Shown piece after piece: positions 43,130 through 51,103 of a stretch of DNA of 64,000 nt; within the stretch, counting starts at the first letter, position 1, and every line of letters begins with the position of its first letter. Source of the DNA: Limnohabitans sp. 63ED37-2 (GTDB taxonomy: Bacteria > Pseudomonadota > Gammaproteobacteria > Burkholderiales > Burkholderiaceae_C); contig NZ_CP011774.1 of the NCBI RefSeq assembly GCF_001412535.1, forward strand, positions 1,297,501-1,361,500. The letters run 5' to 3'. A program made the translations under genes and the position numbers. The notes beneath the pieces were generated by a model. The model had not been told where the DNA came from and made no database searches. It worked only from the letters and a program-made list of their open reading frames with translations.

Positions 43130-46036
43130 TCAGGCGTCATCGCCCACCGGGATGCAGCTGCAAAACAGGTTGCGGTCGCCATGCACGTTGTCGACCCGGC
43201 CCACTTGCGGCCAGTACTTCACGCTGCCGGACACGCGCTGGGCTTGCGCGGCGCCGACTTCGCGGCTGTAGGGGCGGGTCCATTCGCTGCCCAGCAGGCT
43301 GTCGGCGGTGTGGGGTGCGTTTTTGAGCGGGTTGTTGTCTTGGGGCCAGCTGCCGTTTTCCACTTGGCGAATCTCTTCGCGGATGGCGATCATCGCGTCG
43401 ATGAAACGGTCAATCTCTTCGAGTGTTTCGCTCTCAGTGGGCTCGACCATCAGGGTGTTGGCTACCGGGAAGCTCAGTGTGGGTGCGTGAAAGCCATAGT
43501 CCATCAATCGCTTGGCCACGTCTTCGGCCATCACGCCGCAGCTGTCTTTGAAGTGGCGCAGGTCCAGGATGCATTCGTGTGCCACATGACCGCTGTCGCT
43601 GGCGTACAGCGTGGGGTAGTGGGCGCTGAGGCGTTTGCTGATGTAGTTGGCCGCCAAAATCGCCGACTCTGTCGCGTGCTTCAGGCCCTCTGCGCCCATC
43701 ATGCGGCAGTACATCCAGCTGATGGGCAGCACAGCGGCATTGCCCAAGGGGGCAGCGCTCACAGCACCCACGCCGTTGACCGGCACGCCGCCTGTGGCGT
43801 GGCCCGGCAGATAAGGCACCAGATCTTCGACCACGCACACCGGGCCGACACCGGGCCCGCCACCGCCGTGTGGGATGCAGAAGGTCTTGTGCAGGTTCAG
43901 GTGGCTCACGTCGCCGCCAAACTCGCCCGGTGCGGCCACGCCCACCAGGGCGTTCATGTTGGCACCGTCCACGTATACACGGCCGCCGTGTTGGTGCACC
44001 AGCTCGCAGAGCTGCTTGACCTGGGTCTCGAACACGCCATGGGTGCTGGGGTAGGTGATCATGACAGTGGCCAGGTTGGCGCTGTGCTGCTCGCACTTGG
44101 CTTGCAGGTCGGCCATGTCCACGTTGCCGTTGGTGTCGCATTGGGTGACGACGACTTGCATGCCGACCATCTGGGCGCTGGCGGGGTTGGTGCCGTGGGC
44201 GCTGGATGGGATCAGGCAGATGTTGCGGTGGCCCTGGCCTTGGGCGCGGTGGTAGGCCTGGATGACCAAGAGACCTGCGTATTCGCCTTGCGAACCGGCG
44301 TTGGGCTGCAGGCTGATGCCTTTGTAGCCGGTGGCTTGGCACAGCCAGTCGCGCAATTGCTGGTCCAGCTGGGCATAGCCCTTGAGTTGCTCAGCGGGGG
44401 CAAAGGGGTGGACACCTGCAAACTCGGGCCAGGTGATGGGGATCATCTCGCTGGTGGCGTTGAGTTTCATGGTGCAGCTGCCCAACGGGATCATGCTGCG
44501 GTCGAGCGCCAGGTCTTTGTCCGACAGCTGGCGGATGTAGCGCAGCATGCCGGTCTCGGAGTGGTAGCGGTTGAAGACCGGGTGCGTGAGGAAATCGCTG
44601 GTGCGGCGCAGCTCGGTCGGGATCAGGGGCTCGACACCTTTTTCAAACGCATCGAAGTTGGGCAGCGCCTGGCCTGGGGGGGCCGATTCGGCGGCGAACA
44701 CTTGCCACAGGGCGTGGATGTCCTCGCGTGTGGTGGTTTCGTCCAGCGAGATGGACACGCTCTTGTCGCAAGCCTTGCGCAGGTTCATGCCCGCTTGCCG
44801 AGCGCGTTCGATGATCGGGGCCGAGGACTCGCCGATGGCGATCCACACGGTGTCAAAGGCGGTTTCTTTGCGCAGCTTGAAGCCCAAGGTCTGCAGTCCT
44901 TGCGCAAAGATCGCGGTGTAAGTGGCCACGCGGCCGGCGATGCGCTTCAAGCCTTCGGGGCCGTGGTACACGGCGTACATGCTGGCAACCACGGCAGGGA
45001 GCACCTGCGCGGTGCAGATGTTGCTGGTGGCTTTTTCGCGGCGGATGTGTTGCTCGCGGGTCTGCAGTGCCAGGCGGTAGGCGGGTTTGCCATGCACGTC
45101 CACACTCACGCCCACCAAGCGGCCGGGCAGGGAGCGTTTGTAGGCATCGCGGCAGGCCATGAAGGCGGCATGGGGTCCGCCTGCGCCCATGGGCATGCCC
45201 AAGCGTTGTGTGGTGCCCACCACGATGTCGGCTCCCATTTCACCAGGGGCCTTGAGCAGGGTGAGGGCCAGCAGGTCAGCGGCCACGATCAGGGCAGCGG
45301 ATTGCGCATGGCTTTGCGCGGCATAGCCGCTGAGGTCTTCCACCAGCCCGGTGCTGCAGGGGTACTGCACGAGCGCGGCAAAGTGCTCAGCGTTCATCGC
45401 AGCGGTGAAGGCGTCGGCGCTCTGCGGCACCAGCACCTCAATGCCCAAGGGTTGGGCACGCGTCTGGATCACTTCGATGGTTTGCGGATGGCAAGCGCGT
45501 GAGACCACGAAGACTTTGCTTTTGCTTTTGACGGTGCGCATGGCCAGCGTCATGGCCTCGGCAGCGGCCGTGGCCTCGTCGAGCATGGAGGCGTTGGCGA
45601 TGTCCATGGCCGTGAGGTCGGTCACCATGGTCTGGAAGTTGACCAGCGCTTCCATGCGGCCTTGTGAAATTTCAGCCTGATAGGGCGTGTAAGCGGTGTA
45701 CCAAGCGGGGTTTTCGAGGATGTTGCGCAGGATCACACCCGGTGTGTGCGTGCCGTAATAGCCTTGGCCGATGAAACTCTTGAGTAACTGGTTTTGCTGC
45801 GCCATGCTTTTGAGCTCGGCCAGTGCTGCAGCTTCGCTCACCGGGGCGGGCAGGTCCATGGCCTGGGCGCGGGCGATGCTGCGCGGCACGATGGACTCAA
45901 TCAGGGCGCGGCGCGAGGCCTCACCGATCACGCTGAGCATGTGCTGTTCGTCGGCAGCGCTGATGCCAATGTGGCGGGCGATGAATTCGGATGGGTTTTC
46001 GAGTTCGCCCAAGGGCTTGAGGGTGGACATCAGCAT
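43130..46036 (-). CDS. gcvP: Glycine dehydrogenase (decarboxylating), P protein
   Basis: The P protein decarboxylates glycine and passes the aminomethyl group to the lipoyl arm of GcvH. The 968-residue protein is of the full-length single-chain type (N and C halves fused). The PLP lysine is in HLNLHKTFCIPHGGGGPG. The ATG at 46036 has AGG seven bases upstream. It is the third gene of gcvT-gcvH-gcvP. A GTG or later ATG (MSTLKPLGE) two codons in is possible. Confidence 0.96.
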   Translation of the reverse strand: MLMSTLKPLGELENPSEFIARHIGISAADEQHMLSVIGEASRRALIESIVPRSIARAQAMDLPAPVSEAAALAELKSMAQQNQLLKSFIGQGYYGTHTPGVILRNILENPAWYTAYTPYQAEISQGRMEALVNFQTMVTDLTAMDIANASMLDEATAAAEAMTLAMRTVKSKSKVFVVSRACHPQTIEVIQTRAQPLGIEVLVPQSADAFTAAMNAEHFAALVQYPCSTGLVEDLSGYAAQSHAQSAALIVAADLLALTLLKAPGEMGADIVVGTTQRLGMPMGAGGPHAAFMACRDAYKRSLPGRLVGVSVDVHGKPAYRLALQTREQHIRREKATSNICTAQVLPAVVASMYAVYHGPEGLKRIAGRVATYTAIFAQGLQTLGFKLRKETAFDTVWIAIGESSAPIIERARQAGMNLRKACDKSVSISLDETTTREDIHALWQVFAAESAPPGQALPNFDAFEKGVEPLIPTELRRTSDFLTHPVFNRYHSETGMLRYIRQLSDKDLALDRSMIPLGSCTMKLNATSEMIPITWPEFAGVHPFAPAEQLKGYAQLDQQLRDWLCQATGYKGISLQPNAGSQGEYAGLLVIQAYHRAQGQGHRNICLIPSSAHGTNPASAQMVGMQVVVTQCDTNGNVDMADLQAKCEQHSANLATVMITYPSTHGVFETQVKQLCELVHQHGGRVYVDGANMNALVGVAAPGEFGGDVSHLNLHKTFCIPHGGGGPGVGPVCVVEDLVPYLPGHATGGVPVNGVGAVSAAPLGNAAVLPISWMYCRMMGAEGLKHATESAILAANYISKRLSAHYPTLYASDSGHVAHECILDLRHFKDSCGVMAEDVAKRLMDYGFHAPTLSFPVANTLMVEPTESETLEEIDRFIDAMIAIREEIRQVENGSWPQDNNPLKNAPHTADSLLGSEWTRPYSREVGAAQAQRVSGSVKYWPQVGRVDNVHGDRNLFCSCIPVGDDA

Positions 46037-46060
46037 GGCATTACCTGGAGGGTTGAGAAT

Positions 46061-46136
46061 AGATCGCTTCGTACCTCGCGATGACTTTCAAGCCGATGTA
46101 CTCGACTGAGTCATTGCGAGCGCAGCGCAGCAATCT
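46061..46136. repeat. Inverted-repeat element in the gcvH-gcvP spacer
   Basis: Arms at 46061-46086 and 46109-46136 pair imperfectly (AGATCGCTTCGTACCTCGC against the complement of GCGAGCGCAGCGCAGCAATCT), with a 22-base loop. The arm ends, ATTGCTGCGCT and TCGCAATGAC, look like a widely dispersed proteobacterial palindromic repeat. It would form a strong hairpin in the gcv mRNA. Confidence 0.75.
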
Positions 46137-46157
46137 AAGTTGACAAACGTTGGTCTT

Positions 46158-46523
46158 TTATGAGGCAGAAAACTGCTTGTAGGCCGTCTCGTCCAGCAGC
46201 GCGTCGACTTGCGCTGGGTTGGACAACTTGACTTTGAAGAACCAGCCTTTGCCCAGCGGGTCGGTGTTGGCCAGCGAGGGGTCGCCGCGCAGTTCTTCGT
46301 TCACCTCGGTGACTTCGCCGTCCACGGGCATGTAAACGTCGGCGGCGGCTTTGACCGATTCGACGACGCCAGCGACCTCTTTGGCCGCAAAAGTCTTCCC
46401 GACTTCGGGCAGGTCGACAAACACCACATCGCCCAATGCGTCTTGCGCATGGTGGGTGATGCCAACGACGGCGGTGTCGCCATCAATTTGCAACCATTCG
46501 TGGTCTTCGGTGTACTTGATCAT
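46158..46523 (-). CDS. gcvH: Glycine cleavage system H protein
   Basis: GcvH carries the lipoyl arm that shuttles between P, T and L proteins. The 121-residue protein begins MIKYTEDHEWLQ and the lipoylated lysine is about K58 in VVESVKAAADVYMP. AAGGAG lies seven bases before the ATG at 46523. It is the second gene of the operon, flanked by an inverted repeat on each side. Confidence 0.97.
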   Translation of the reverse strand: MIKYTEDHEWLQIDGDTAVVGITHHAQDALGDVVFVDLPEVGKTFAAKEVAGVVESVKAAADVYMPVDGEVTEVNEELRGDPSLANTDPLGKGWFFKVKLSNPAQVDALLDETAYKQFSAS

Positions 46524-46555
46524 GAGGGGGCTCCTTCTGTGTGTTCGGTTCATTC

Positions 46556-46637
46556 AATCGGGGTCAGATCCCCATTGTTTGGCTTATGTGAATGCGTGAA
46601 TTTAATTGGGATCTGACCCCGATTAATGACCCCGATT
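46556..46637. repeat. Inverted repeat with tandem copy in the gcvT-gcvH spacer
   Basis: Arms at 46556-46574 (AATCGGGGTCAGATCCCCA) and 46607-46624 (TGGGATCTGACCCCGATT) pair over 17 bp. The right arm is followed by a second GACCCCGATTAAT copy, so that 13-base unit occurs twice in tandem. It resembles a dispersed betaproteobacterial REP-like sequence built around GGGGTCAGATCCC. It lies between gcvT and gcvH. Confidence 0.78.
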
Positions 46638-46641
46638 AATT

Positions 46642-47781
46642 TCAACCGCGGTGATAGCGGTTGGGGACGAAGGGCAGGGAGTTGATTTGCATGGGCACGG
46701 GTTTGCCGCGCACCATGGCGTTCAGACGTGTGCCCGACGCTGCATATTCTGCCTGCACATAGGCCAGCGCCACGGGCTGGTTGGCGGTGGGGGCGAGCAG
46801 GCCGCTGGTGACTTCGCCCACTTTCTGGCCAGCGTCGTTGTGCAACTCGACATGCTCGCGTACCGGCACACGTTCCAGACCCACCAGACCCACACGAAGA
46901 CGCTGCGCGGGGGCTGTACCGTCGAGTTGAGCCAGCACCTTGTTGGCCCCCGGAAAACCGCCCGCACGCGCACCGCCTGTGCGGCGCACCTTTTGCATGG
47001 CCCAATTCAAGTTCGCTTCGACCGGGGTGGTGGTGGTGTCGATGTCGTTGCCATACAGGCACAGCCCGGCTTCGAGGCGCAGGGAGTTGCGGGCGCCTAG
47101 GCCAATGGGTTTGACTTCGGGCTGGGCCAGCAGGCGGAGGGCAAAGGCCTCGGCGGCGTGGGCGGGCAGGGAAATTTCAAAACCGTCTTCGCCGGTGTAG
47201 CCGCTGCGAGTCACGTAGAGGTCAGCGCCGTCCACCTCAAAAGCTGCGCCGGTCATGAACACGAGTTTTTCGACACCGGGCAAAAGGCGTTGCAAAGCGG
47301 TCACCGCTTGCGGGCCTTGCAGGGCCAGCAAGGCGCGGTCAAATTGGGTCGTGATGGTGCAGCGGCCGCCAATGCGCTGCTGGATATGCGCCAGGTCACC
47401 ATGCTTGCAAGCGCCGTTGACGATCACAAAAATATCGCCGCCGTTGGCCACATCGCGGTTCACGAACATCAGGTCGTCGATGATGCCGCCCTCGTCATTG
47501 AGCAGCAGGCCGTAGCGCTGTTTGTGCACGCCCAGACCGATCACGTCCACCGGCATCAGGCTCTCGAAGGCGGCAGCGGCATCGGGGCCGCTCAGGCACA
47601 ACTGGCCCATGTGCGAAACATCGAACAGGCCTGCTGCGTTGCGGGTGTGGTGGTGCTCGGCGACCAGGCCAGCGGGGTATTGCACCGGCATGCTGTAGCC
47701 CGCAAAAGGCACCATGCGGGCGCCCAGCTCGATGTGCAGGGCGTTCAAAGGGGTGGTAAGCAAGTCGGCAGCAGCGGTCAC
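46642..47781 (-). CDS. gcvT: Aminomethyltransferase, T protein
   Basis: GcvT moves the methylene group from lipoyl-GcvH to tetrahydrofolate. The 379-residue protein begins VTAAADLLTTPLNALHIELGARMVPFAG; the GTG start at 47781 has GGAG five bases upstream. The folate region FAGYSMPVQYPAG and GYTGEDGFEISL motif are visible. It is the first gene of the minus-strand gcvTHP operon, controlled by the riboswitch described next. Confidence 0.95.
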   Translation of the reverse strand: MTAAADLLTTPLNALHIELGARMVPFAGYSMPVQYPAGLVAEHHHTRNAAGLFDVSHMGQLCLSGPDAAAAFESLMPVDVIGLGVHKQRYGLLLNDEGGIIDDLMFVNRDVANGGDIFVIVNGACKHGDLAHIQQRIGGRCTITTQFDRALLALQGPQAVTALQRLLPGVEKLVFMTGAAFEVDGADLYVTRSGYTGEDGFEISLPAHAAEAFALRLLAQPEVKPIGLGARNSLRLEAGLCLYGNDIDTTTTPVEANLNWAMQKVRRTGGARAGGFPGANKVLAQLDGTAPAQRLRVGLVGLERVPVREHVELHNDAGQKVGEVTSGLLAPTANQPVALAYVQAEYAASGTRLNAMVRGKPVPMQINSLPFVPNRYHRG

Positions 47782-47800
47782 AAAAACTCCAAGGGCAATG

Positions 47801-47823
47801 AAAAACCACAGCACATGCTGTGG
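47801..47823 (-). terminator. Attenuator terminator of the gcv leader
   Basis: On the minus strand, CCACAGCATGTGCTGTGG folds into a stem of at least seven base pairs, followed by TTTTT. It sits after the second glycine aptamer and 20 bases before the gcvT start, so it is the likely expression platform: glycine binding would prevent termination. Confidence 0.82.
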
Positions 47824-47828
47824 CTTGC

Positions 47829-48078
47829 CCTCGCTGTCCGCTTTACCTGAGAGATTCGCCGGGATCGTTCGGTGGGTAAACCAAACACTCTGCGGGTTGC
47901 TCCTTCGGTGGATGCCGTGACGCGATGGTCCGGCACCTCTCTCCAGTGAGGTAACGCCTTTATAAAGCGTTTTGTCAGTCCTTTTGCCTGAGCGTTCAGC
48001 GGTTTATCCAACCGCCTGCGCCTTCGGCGGCCTGACTTGTTTCACAAGGAAAGACAAGTCAGGCACTCTCCTGACAGA
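47829..48078 (-). promoter_or_regulatory. Tandem glycine riboswitch of gcvTHP
   Basis: On the minus strand the first aptamer (about 47968-48078) contains GGAGAGTGCC, GCCGAAGGCGCAGG and GCTCAGGCAAAAGGACTG. The second (about 47829-47950) contains GGAGAGAGGTGCC, CCGAAGGAGCAACC and CTCTCAGGTAAAGCGGAC. A terminator follows. With gcvT this fills the 311-base gap between dctM and gcvT. A TAAAAT box lies at 48084-48089, just before the first aptamer. Confidence 0.93.
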
Positions 48079-48083
48079 GTTGG

Positions 48084-48089
48084 ATTTTA
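48084..48089 (-). promoter_or_regulatory. -10 box of the gcv riboswitch transcript
   Basis: TAAAAT on the minus strand, directly before the first aptamer and next to the dctM stop. A TTTGGT/TTGGTG -35 candidate lies 15-16 bp upstream, inside the 3' end of dctM. Confidence 0.4.
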
Positions 48090-48092
48090 GCG

Positions 48093-49370
48093 TTATTTGG
48101 CGTACACCAAATCCCGCAATGTCAAAGACAGGGCAGGCACGTAGGTCACCACCATCAAGCAGACCAGGATCACCAGCACAAAGGGGATCAAGTCCTTGAT
48201 GATGCGATCGAGCGAGATTCGCGCCACCGTACATGCTGCAAACAGGTTCACACCAAAAGGCGGTGTGATCATGCCCAAAGCCAGGTTGACCACCATGACC
48301 AGGCCAAAGTGAACCGGGTCAATGCCGAAGTGCATGGCCACTGGGGCCAAGATGGGAGCCAGCACGATGATGGCGGCGCTGGTCTCGATGAACATGCCAA
48401 TGAGGAATAAGGCTGCGTTGACACCCAGCAAGAAGTAGGCGGGTGACTTGAGCACGTCCTGCAACCAGTGGCCAATTGCTTCGGGCACACCCGCACGGGT
48501 GATCAAGAAGGCGAACAGGCCCGCGTTCGCAATGATGAACATGATCACCGCGCTAGACAGCACGGATTTGCGCATGATGATGGCCAAGTCTTTCAGCTTG
48601 ATCTCGCCGTAAATCACGGTGCCGACGATCAGGGCGTAAAACACCGCCACAGCAGACGCCTCGGTGGGGGTGAACACACCGCCGTAGATGCCACCCAAAA
48701 TGATGACGGGCATCATGAGCGCCCAACCGGCTTGCCAAGAGGCTTTGCCAAAGCTCAGACGTCCTTCGCCGTCGTTCTTGCCCCAACCTTTGTATTTGCA
48801 ATAGATCCAGACCCATAACATGAGCGCAAAGCCAATGAAGAGGCCAGGCCCAAAACCGGCAATGAACAATTCACCAATGGACACTTCGGCGCTGACGCCG
48901 TACAAGATCATGGGAATCGAGGGCGGGATGATCACGCCCAACTCTGCCGATGTGGCTTGCAAAGCAGCAGCGTAGGTGGTGGGGTAGCCGTGCTTGATGA
49001 GTGCCGGGATCAAGATGGTGCCGATGGCGAAGGTGGTGGCCACCGACGAGCCCGAGACAGCTGCAAAAATCATGCAGGTCAGCACGCAGGTCATGGGCAA
49101 GCCACCTTGCACGCCGCCCACAATGCTCTTGGCGAACTCCACCAAGCGGCGCGATATGCCACCGGTTTCCATGATGTTGCCCGCCAAAATGAAGAAGGGG
49201 ATGGCGGCCAGCGGGAATTTGTTGATCGAATTGAACATCTCCTTGACGGAGATGAGCATGTTGGCGTTGCCAATTTGAATGCCGACAATCGCCGACAAAC
49301 CAATGGACACAGCCACCGAGATGGTGAGTGCAAAACACAGCACCATGGTGCAAAGCATGACGACGCTCAT
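48093..49370 (-). CDS. dctM: TRAP transporter large permease DctM
   Basis: The large membrane subunit of a tripartite ATP-independent periplasmic transporter. The 425-residue protein has about 12 helices; PLAAIPFFILAGNIMETGGI and FAAVSGSSVATTFAIG are the family motifs near the N-terminus. It overlaps the DctQ stop (ATGA) and follows it in the operon. Transport is driven by a Na+ or H+ gradient. Substrate set by the partner binding protein. Confidence 0.95.
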   Translation of the reverse strand: MSVVMLCTMVLCFALTISVAVSIGLSAIVGIQIGNANMLISVKEMFNSINKFPLAAIPFFILAGNIMETGGISRRLVEFAKSIVGGVQGGLPMTCVLTCMIFAAVSGSSVATTFAIGTILIPALIKHGYPTTYAAALQATSAELGVIIPPSIPMILYGVSAEVSIGELFIAGFGPGLFIGFALMLWVWIYCKYKGWGKNDGEGRLSFGKASWQAGWALMMPVIILGGIYGGVFTPTEASAVAVFYALIVGTVIYGEIKLKDLAIIMRKSVLSSAVIMFIIANAGLFAFLITRAGVPEAIGHWLQDVLKSPAYFLLGVNAALFLIGMFIETSAAIIVLAPILAPVAMHFGIDPVHFGLVMVVNLALGMITPPFGVNLFAACTVARISLDRIIKDLIPFVLVILVCLMVVTYVPALSLTLRDLVYAK

Positions 49371-49861
49371 TGTGCGGTCTCCAATTCAAGGCGCTGTGGA
49401 TCGAGCCAATTGCCGATGATGCTGATCACGCTGAAACATGCGCCCACAGGCAAAGCCATGTAGGCCCAAAACATGGACACATCTTCCAGGCCAATCATGG
49501 TCTGGACTTTGCCCCGATTGGCATAGTCCCAGCCCCACCAAATGATGATGCAGACCAAGGTGAGCGCGGCCAAAGCCACGGCGGTGTCCAGGACCTTTTT
49601 CATGCGCGGGCCGCTCCAGCGGTAAAGCACGTCCACGCTGACCATCGCACCCTGACGGAAAGCCATGGGTATGCCCATGAAGACCATCCAGATCAGGCTG
49701 AAGCGGATGATGACTTCTGTCCATTCAACAGGAACTTCCAGCACAAAGCGGGTGAAAATTTGCAACATGCCCAAACAGGCCGCCAAAGCCAACATCAAGC
49801 AGGCTACAAGCATGGAAAAAGCGGTGGTCCACTTTTCTATGCTCAGATAGAGCGAGCGCAT
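49367..49861 (-). CDS. dctQ: TRAP transporter small permease DctQ
   Basis: A 164-residue, four-helix small subunit. The conserved WTEVIIRFSLIWMVFMGIP region lies in the middle. I use the ATG at 49861 because AAGGA sits seven bases before it; a GTG five codons upstream is in the frame but would contain that site. A terminator lies between this gene and dctP upstream. Confidence 0.9.
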   Translation of the reverse strand: MRSLYLSIEKWTTAFSMLVACLMLALAACLGMLQIFTRFVLEVPVEWTEVIIRFSLIWMVFMGIPMAFRQGAMVSVDVLYRWSGPRMKKVLDTAVALAALTLVCIIIWWGWDYANRGKVQTMIGLEDVSMFWAYMALPVGACFSVISIIGNWLDPQRLELETAQ

Positions 49862-49884
49862 AAAAAAATCCTTCACAACAAAAT

Positions 49885-49922
49885 CAAAAAACGCCCGCCA
49901 ATCCAGGACTGGTCGGGCGTTT
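49885..49922 (-). terminator. Hairpin with T run between dctP and dctQ
   Basis: On the minus strand, ACGCCCG and CGGGCGT pair (with a further CCA/TGG) and are followed by TTTTTT. It lies 14 bases after the dctP stop. Partial termination here would make more binding protein than permease. Confidence 0.82.
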
Positions 49923-49936
49923 CCACAAACTTCAAT

Positions 49937-50908
49937 TTACTTGGTGTTGCGGATGCGGTCCAGGTTGGCTTTGCCGAACTGCTTTTCAAATTCAGCAATG
50001 GCCGGTGCCATGGTGGCAATGAACTTGGTCTTGTCGACGTTCTCGATGATGTTCATGCCTTTTTTGCGCAACTCGGCCACGCCGTTGGCATCGTCTTTGT
50101 CCACGCGTGCGCGGTTGGCTTTGACAGCCTCTTTGGCCGAGTCCAGGAAGATCTGCTTGTCAGCGGCGCTGAGCTTGTCAAAGCTGGCTTTGTTCATCAA
50201 GATCACCGCAGGCGAGTAAACGTGACCCGTGAGTGTCAGGTGCTTTTGCACCTGGTCAAAGTTGGCGGCCATGATCACCGACAGGGGGTTTTCCTGACCG
50301 TCCACAGTGCCTTGCTGCAAAGCGGTGAACACTTCAGGGAATGCCATCGGTGTGGTCACAATGCCCAAGCTCTTGTAGGCAGCAACGTGCACGGGGTTTT
50401 CCATGGTGCGCATCTTGAGGCCTTTGAGGTCATCAGGCAAATTCACAGGACGCTTGCTGTTGGTCATGTGGCGCACGCCGTTTTCACCCCAGGCCAAAGC
50501 TTTGAAGCCTTTGGATTCGAACTTGGTCAGCAGCTCTTGGCCAATAGGGCCATCCAGCACGGCGCGAGCGTGTGCTTTGTCACGGAACAAGAAGGGCACG
50601 TCCAGAATGCGAGCTTCTGGCACAAAGTTGGGGACAGGGCCAGTCGATGTGGTGGCCAGTTCTTGGGTGCCCAGTTGCACAGATTCGATGGATTCGCGCT
50701 CGCCGCCCAAAGAGCCGGAGTAGAAGTTCTGGATCTTGATGCGGCCGTTGGTGCGACGCTCGACTTCTTTAGACAGGGTGTCGATGGCTTCGCCCTGGTG
50801 GGAGTTTTGGCCGACAGAGATGCTGTTGCGCATGGTGATTTGCGCAGAGGCGGTGGTCATGACGCCGATGGCCAGGCTCAGGCCCAGCATCAATTTGCTC
50901 AATTTCAT
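49937..50908 (-). CDS. dctP: TRAP transporter solute-binding protein DctP
   Basis: A 323-residue periplasmic binding protein with a signal peptide ending at about residue 23 (MTTASAQ). The conserved arginine that binds the ligand carboxylate is likely in LKMRTMENPVHVAAYK, and TVDGQENPLSVI is another family block. Members bind C4-dicarboxylates, sugar acids or aromatic acids; the ligand cannot be assigned here. GAGGAGC precedes the ATG. It is the first gene of the operon. Confidence 0.93.
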   Translation of the reverse strand: MKLSKLMLGLSLAIGVMTTASAQITMRNSISVGQNSHQGEAIDTLSKEVERRTNGRIKIQNFYSGSLGGERESIESVQLGTQELATTSTGPVPNFVPEARILDVPFLFRDKAHARAVLDGPIGQELLTKFESKGFKALAWGENGVRHMTNSKRPVNLPDDLKGLKMRTMENPVHVAAYKSLGIVTTPMAFPEVFTALQQGTVDGQENPLSVIMAANFDQVQKHLTLTGHVYSPAVILMNKASFDKLSAADKQIFLDSAKEAVKANRARVDKDDANGVAELRKKGMNIIENVDKTKFIATMAPAIAEFEKQFGKANLDRIRNTK

Positions 50909-50940
50909 TCGAAAGCTCCTCGTAAATCGTTGGACGACAA

Positions 50941-50970
50941 CAAGTTGCGAATCAACTTGTCATACAAGTT
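50941..50970. promoter_or_regulatory. Overlapping palindromes upstream of the TRAP operon
   Basis: CAAGTTG (50941-50947) and CAACTTG (50953-50959) form a 7-5-7 inverted repeat. ACTTGT (50955-50960), CAT, ACAAGT (50964-50969) form a second, overlapping 6-3-6 repeat. The latter matches the general GntR/FCD operator shape. No GntR-type gene is adjacent, so the regulator would act from elsewhere. Confidence 0.5.
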
Positions 50971-51060
50971 TGATTATGGTGTGACCTTTGAGAATGGTGC
51001 TTAGGGTTTTCGCGGGGGTGCTGATGCCTAGGTGACCCACCGGCCCCAAGCGTGCATGCC

Positions 51061-51086
51061 AAAAAAAGAGGCCCTCATGGGCCTCT
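51061..51086 (-). terminator. Intrinsic terminator after the ETF-QO gene
   Basis: On the minus strand, AGAGGCCC and GGGCCTCT pair around ATGA and are followed by seven T. It closes the ETF-QO transcript 18 bases after its stop. Confidence 0.88.
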
Positions 51087-51103
51087 GGATGGAGATGTCG
51101 GAT

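Noticed and set aside
43040..45502. An 820-residue open frame on the plus strand
   Set aside because: Antisense to gcvP and to the dadA riboswitch. It has low complexity (His/Val/Gly) and no family motifs, so it is a shadow.
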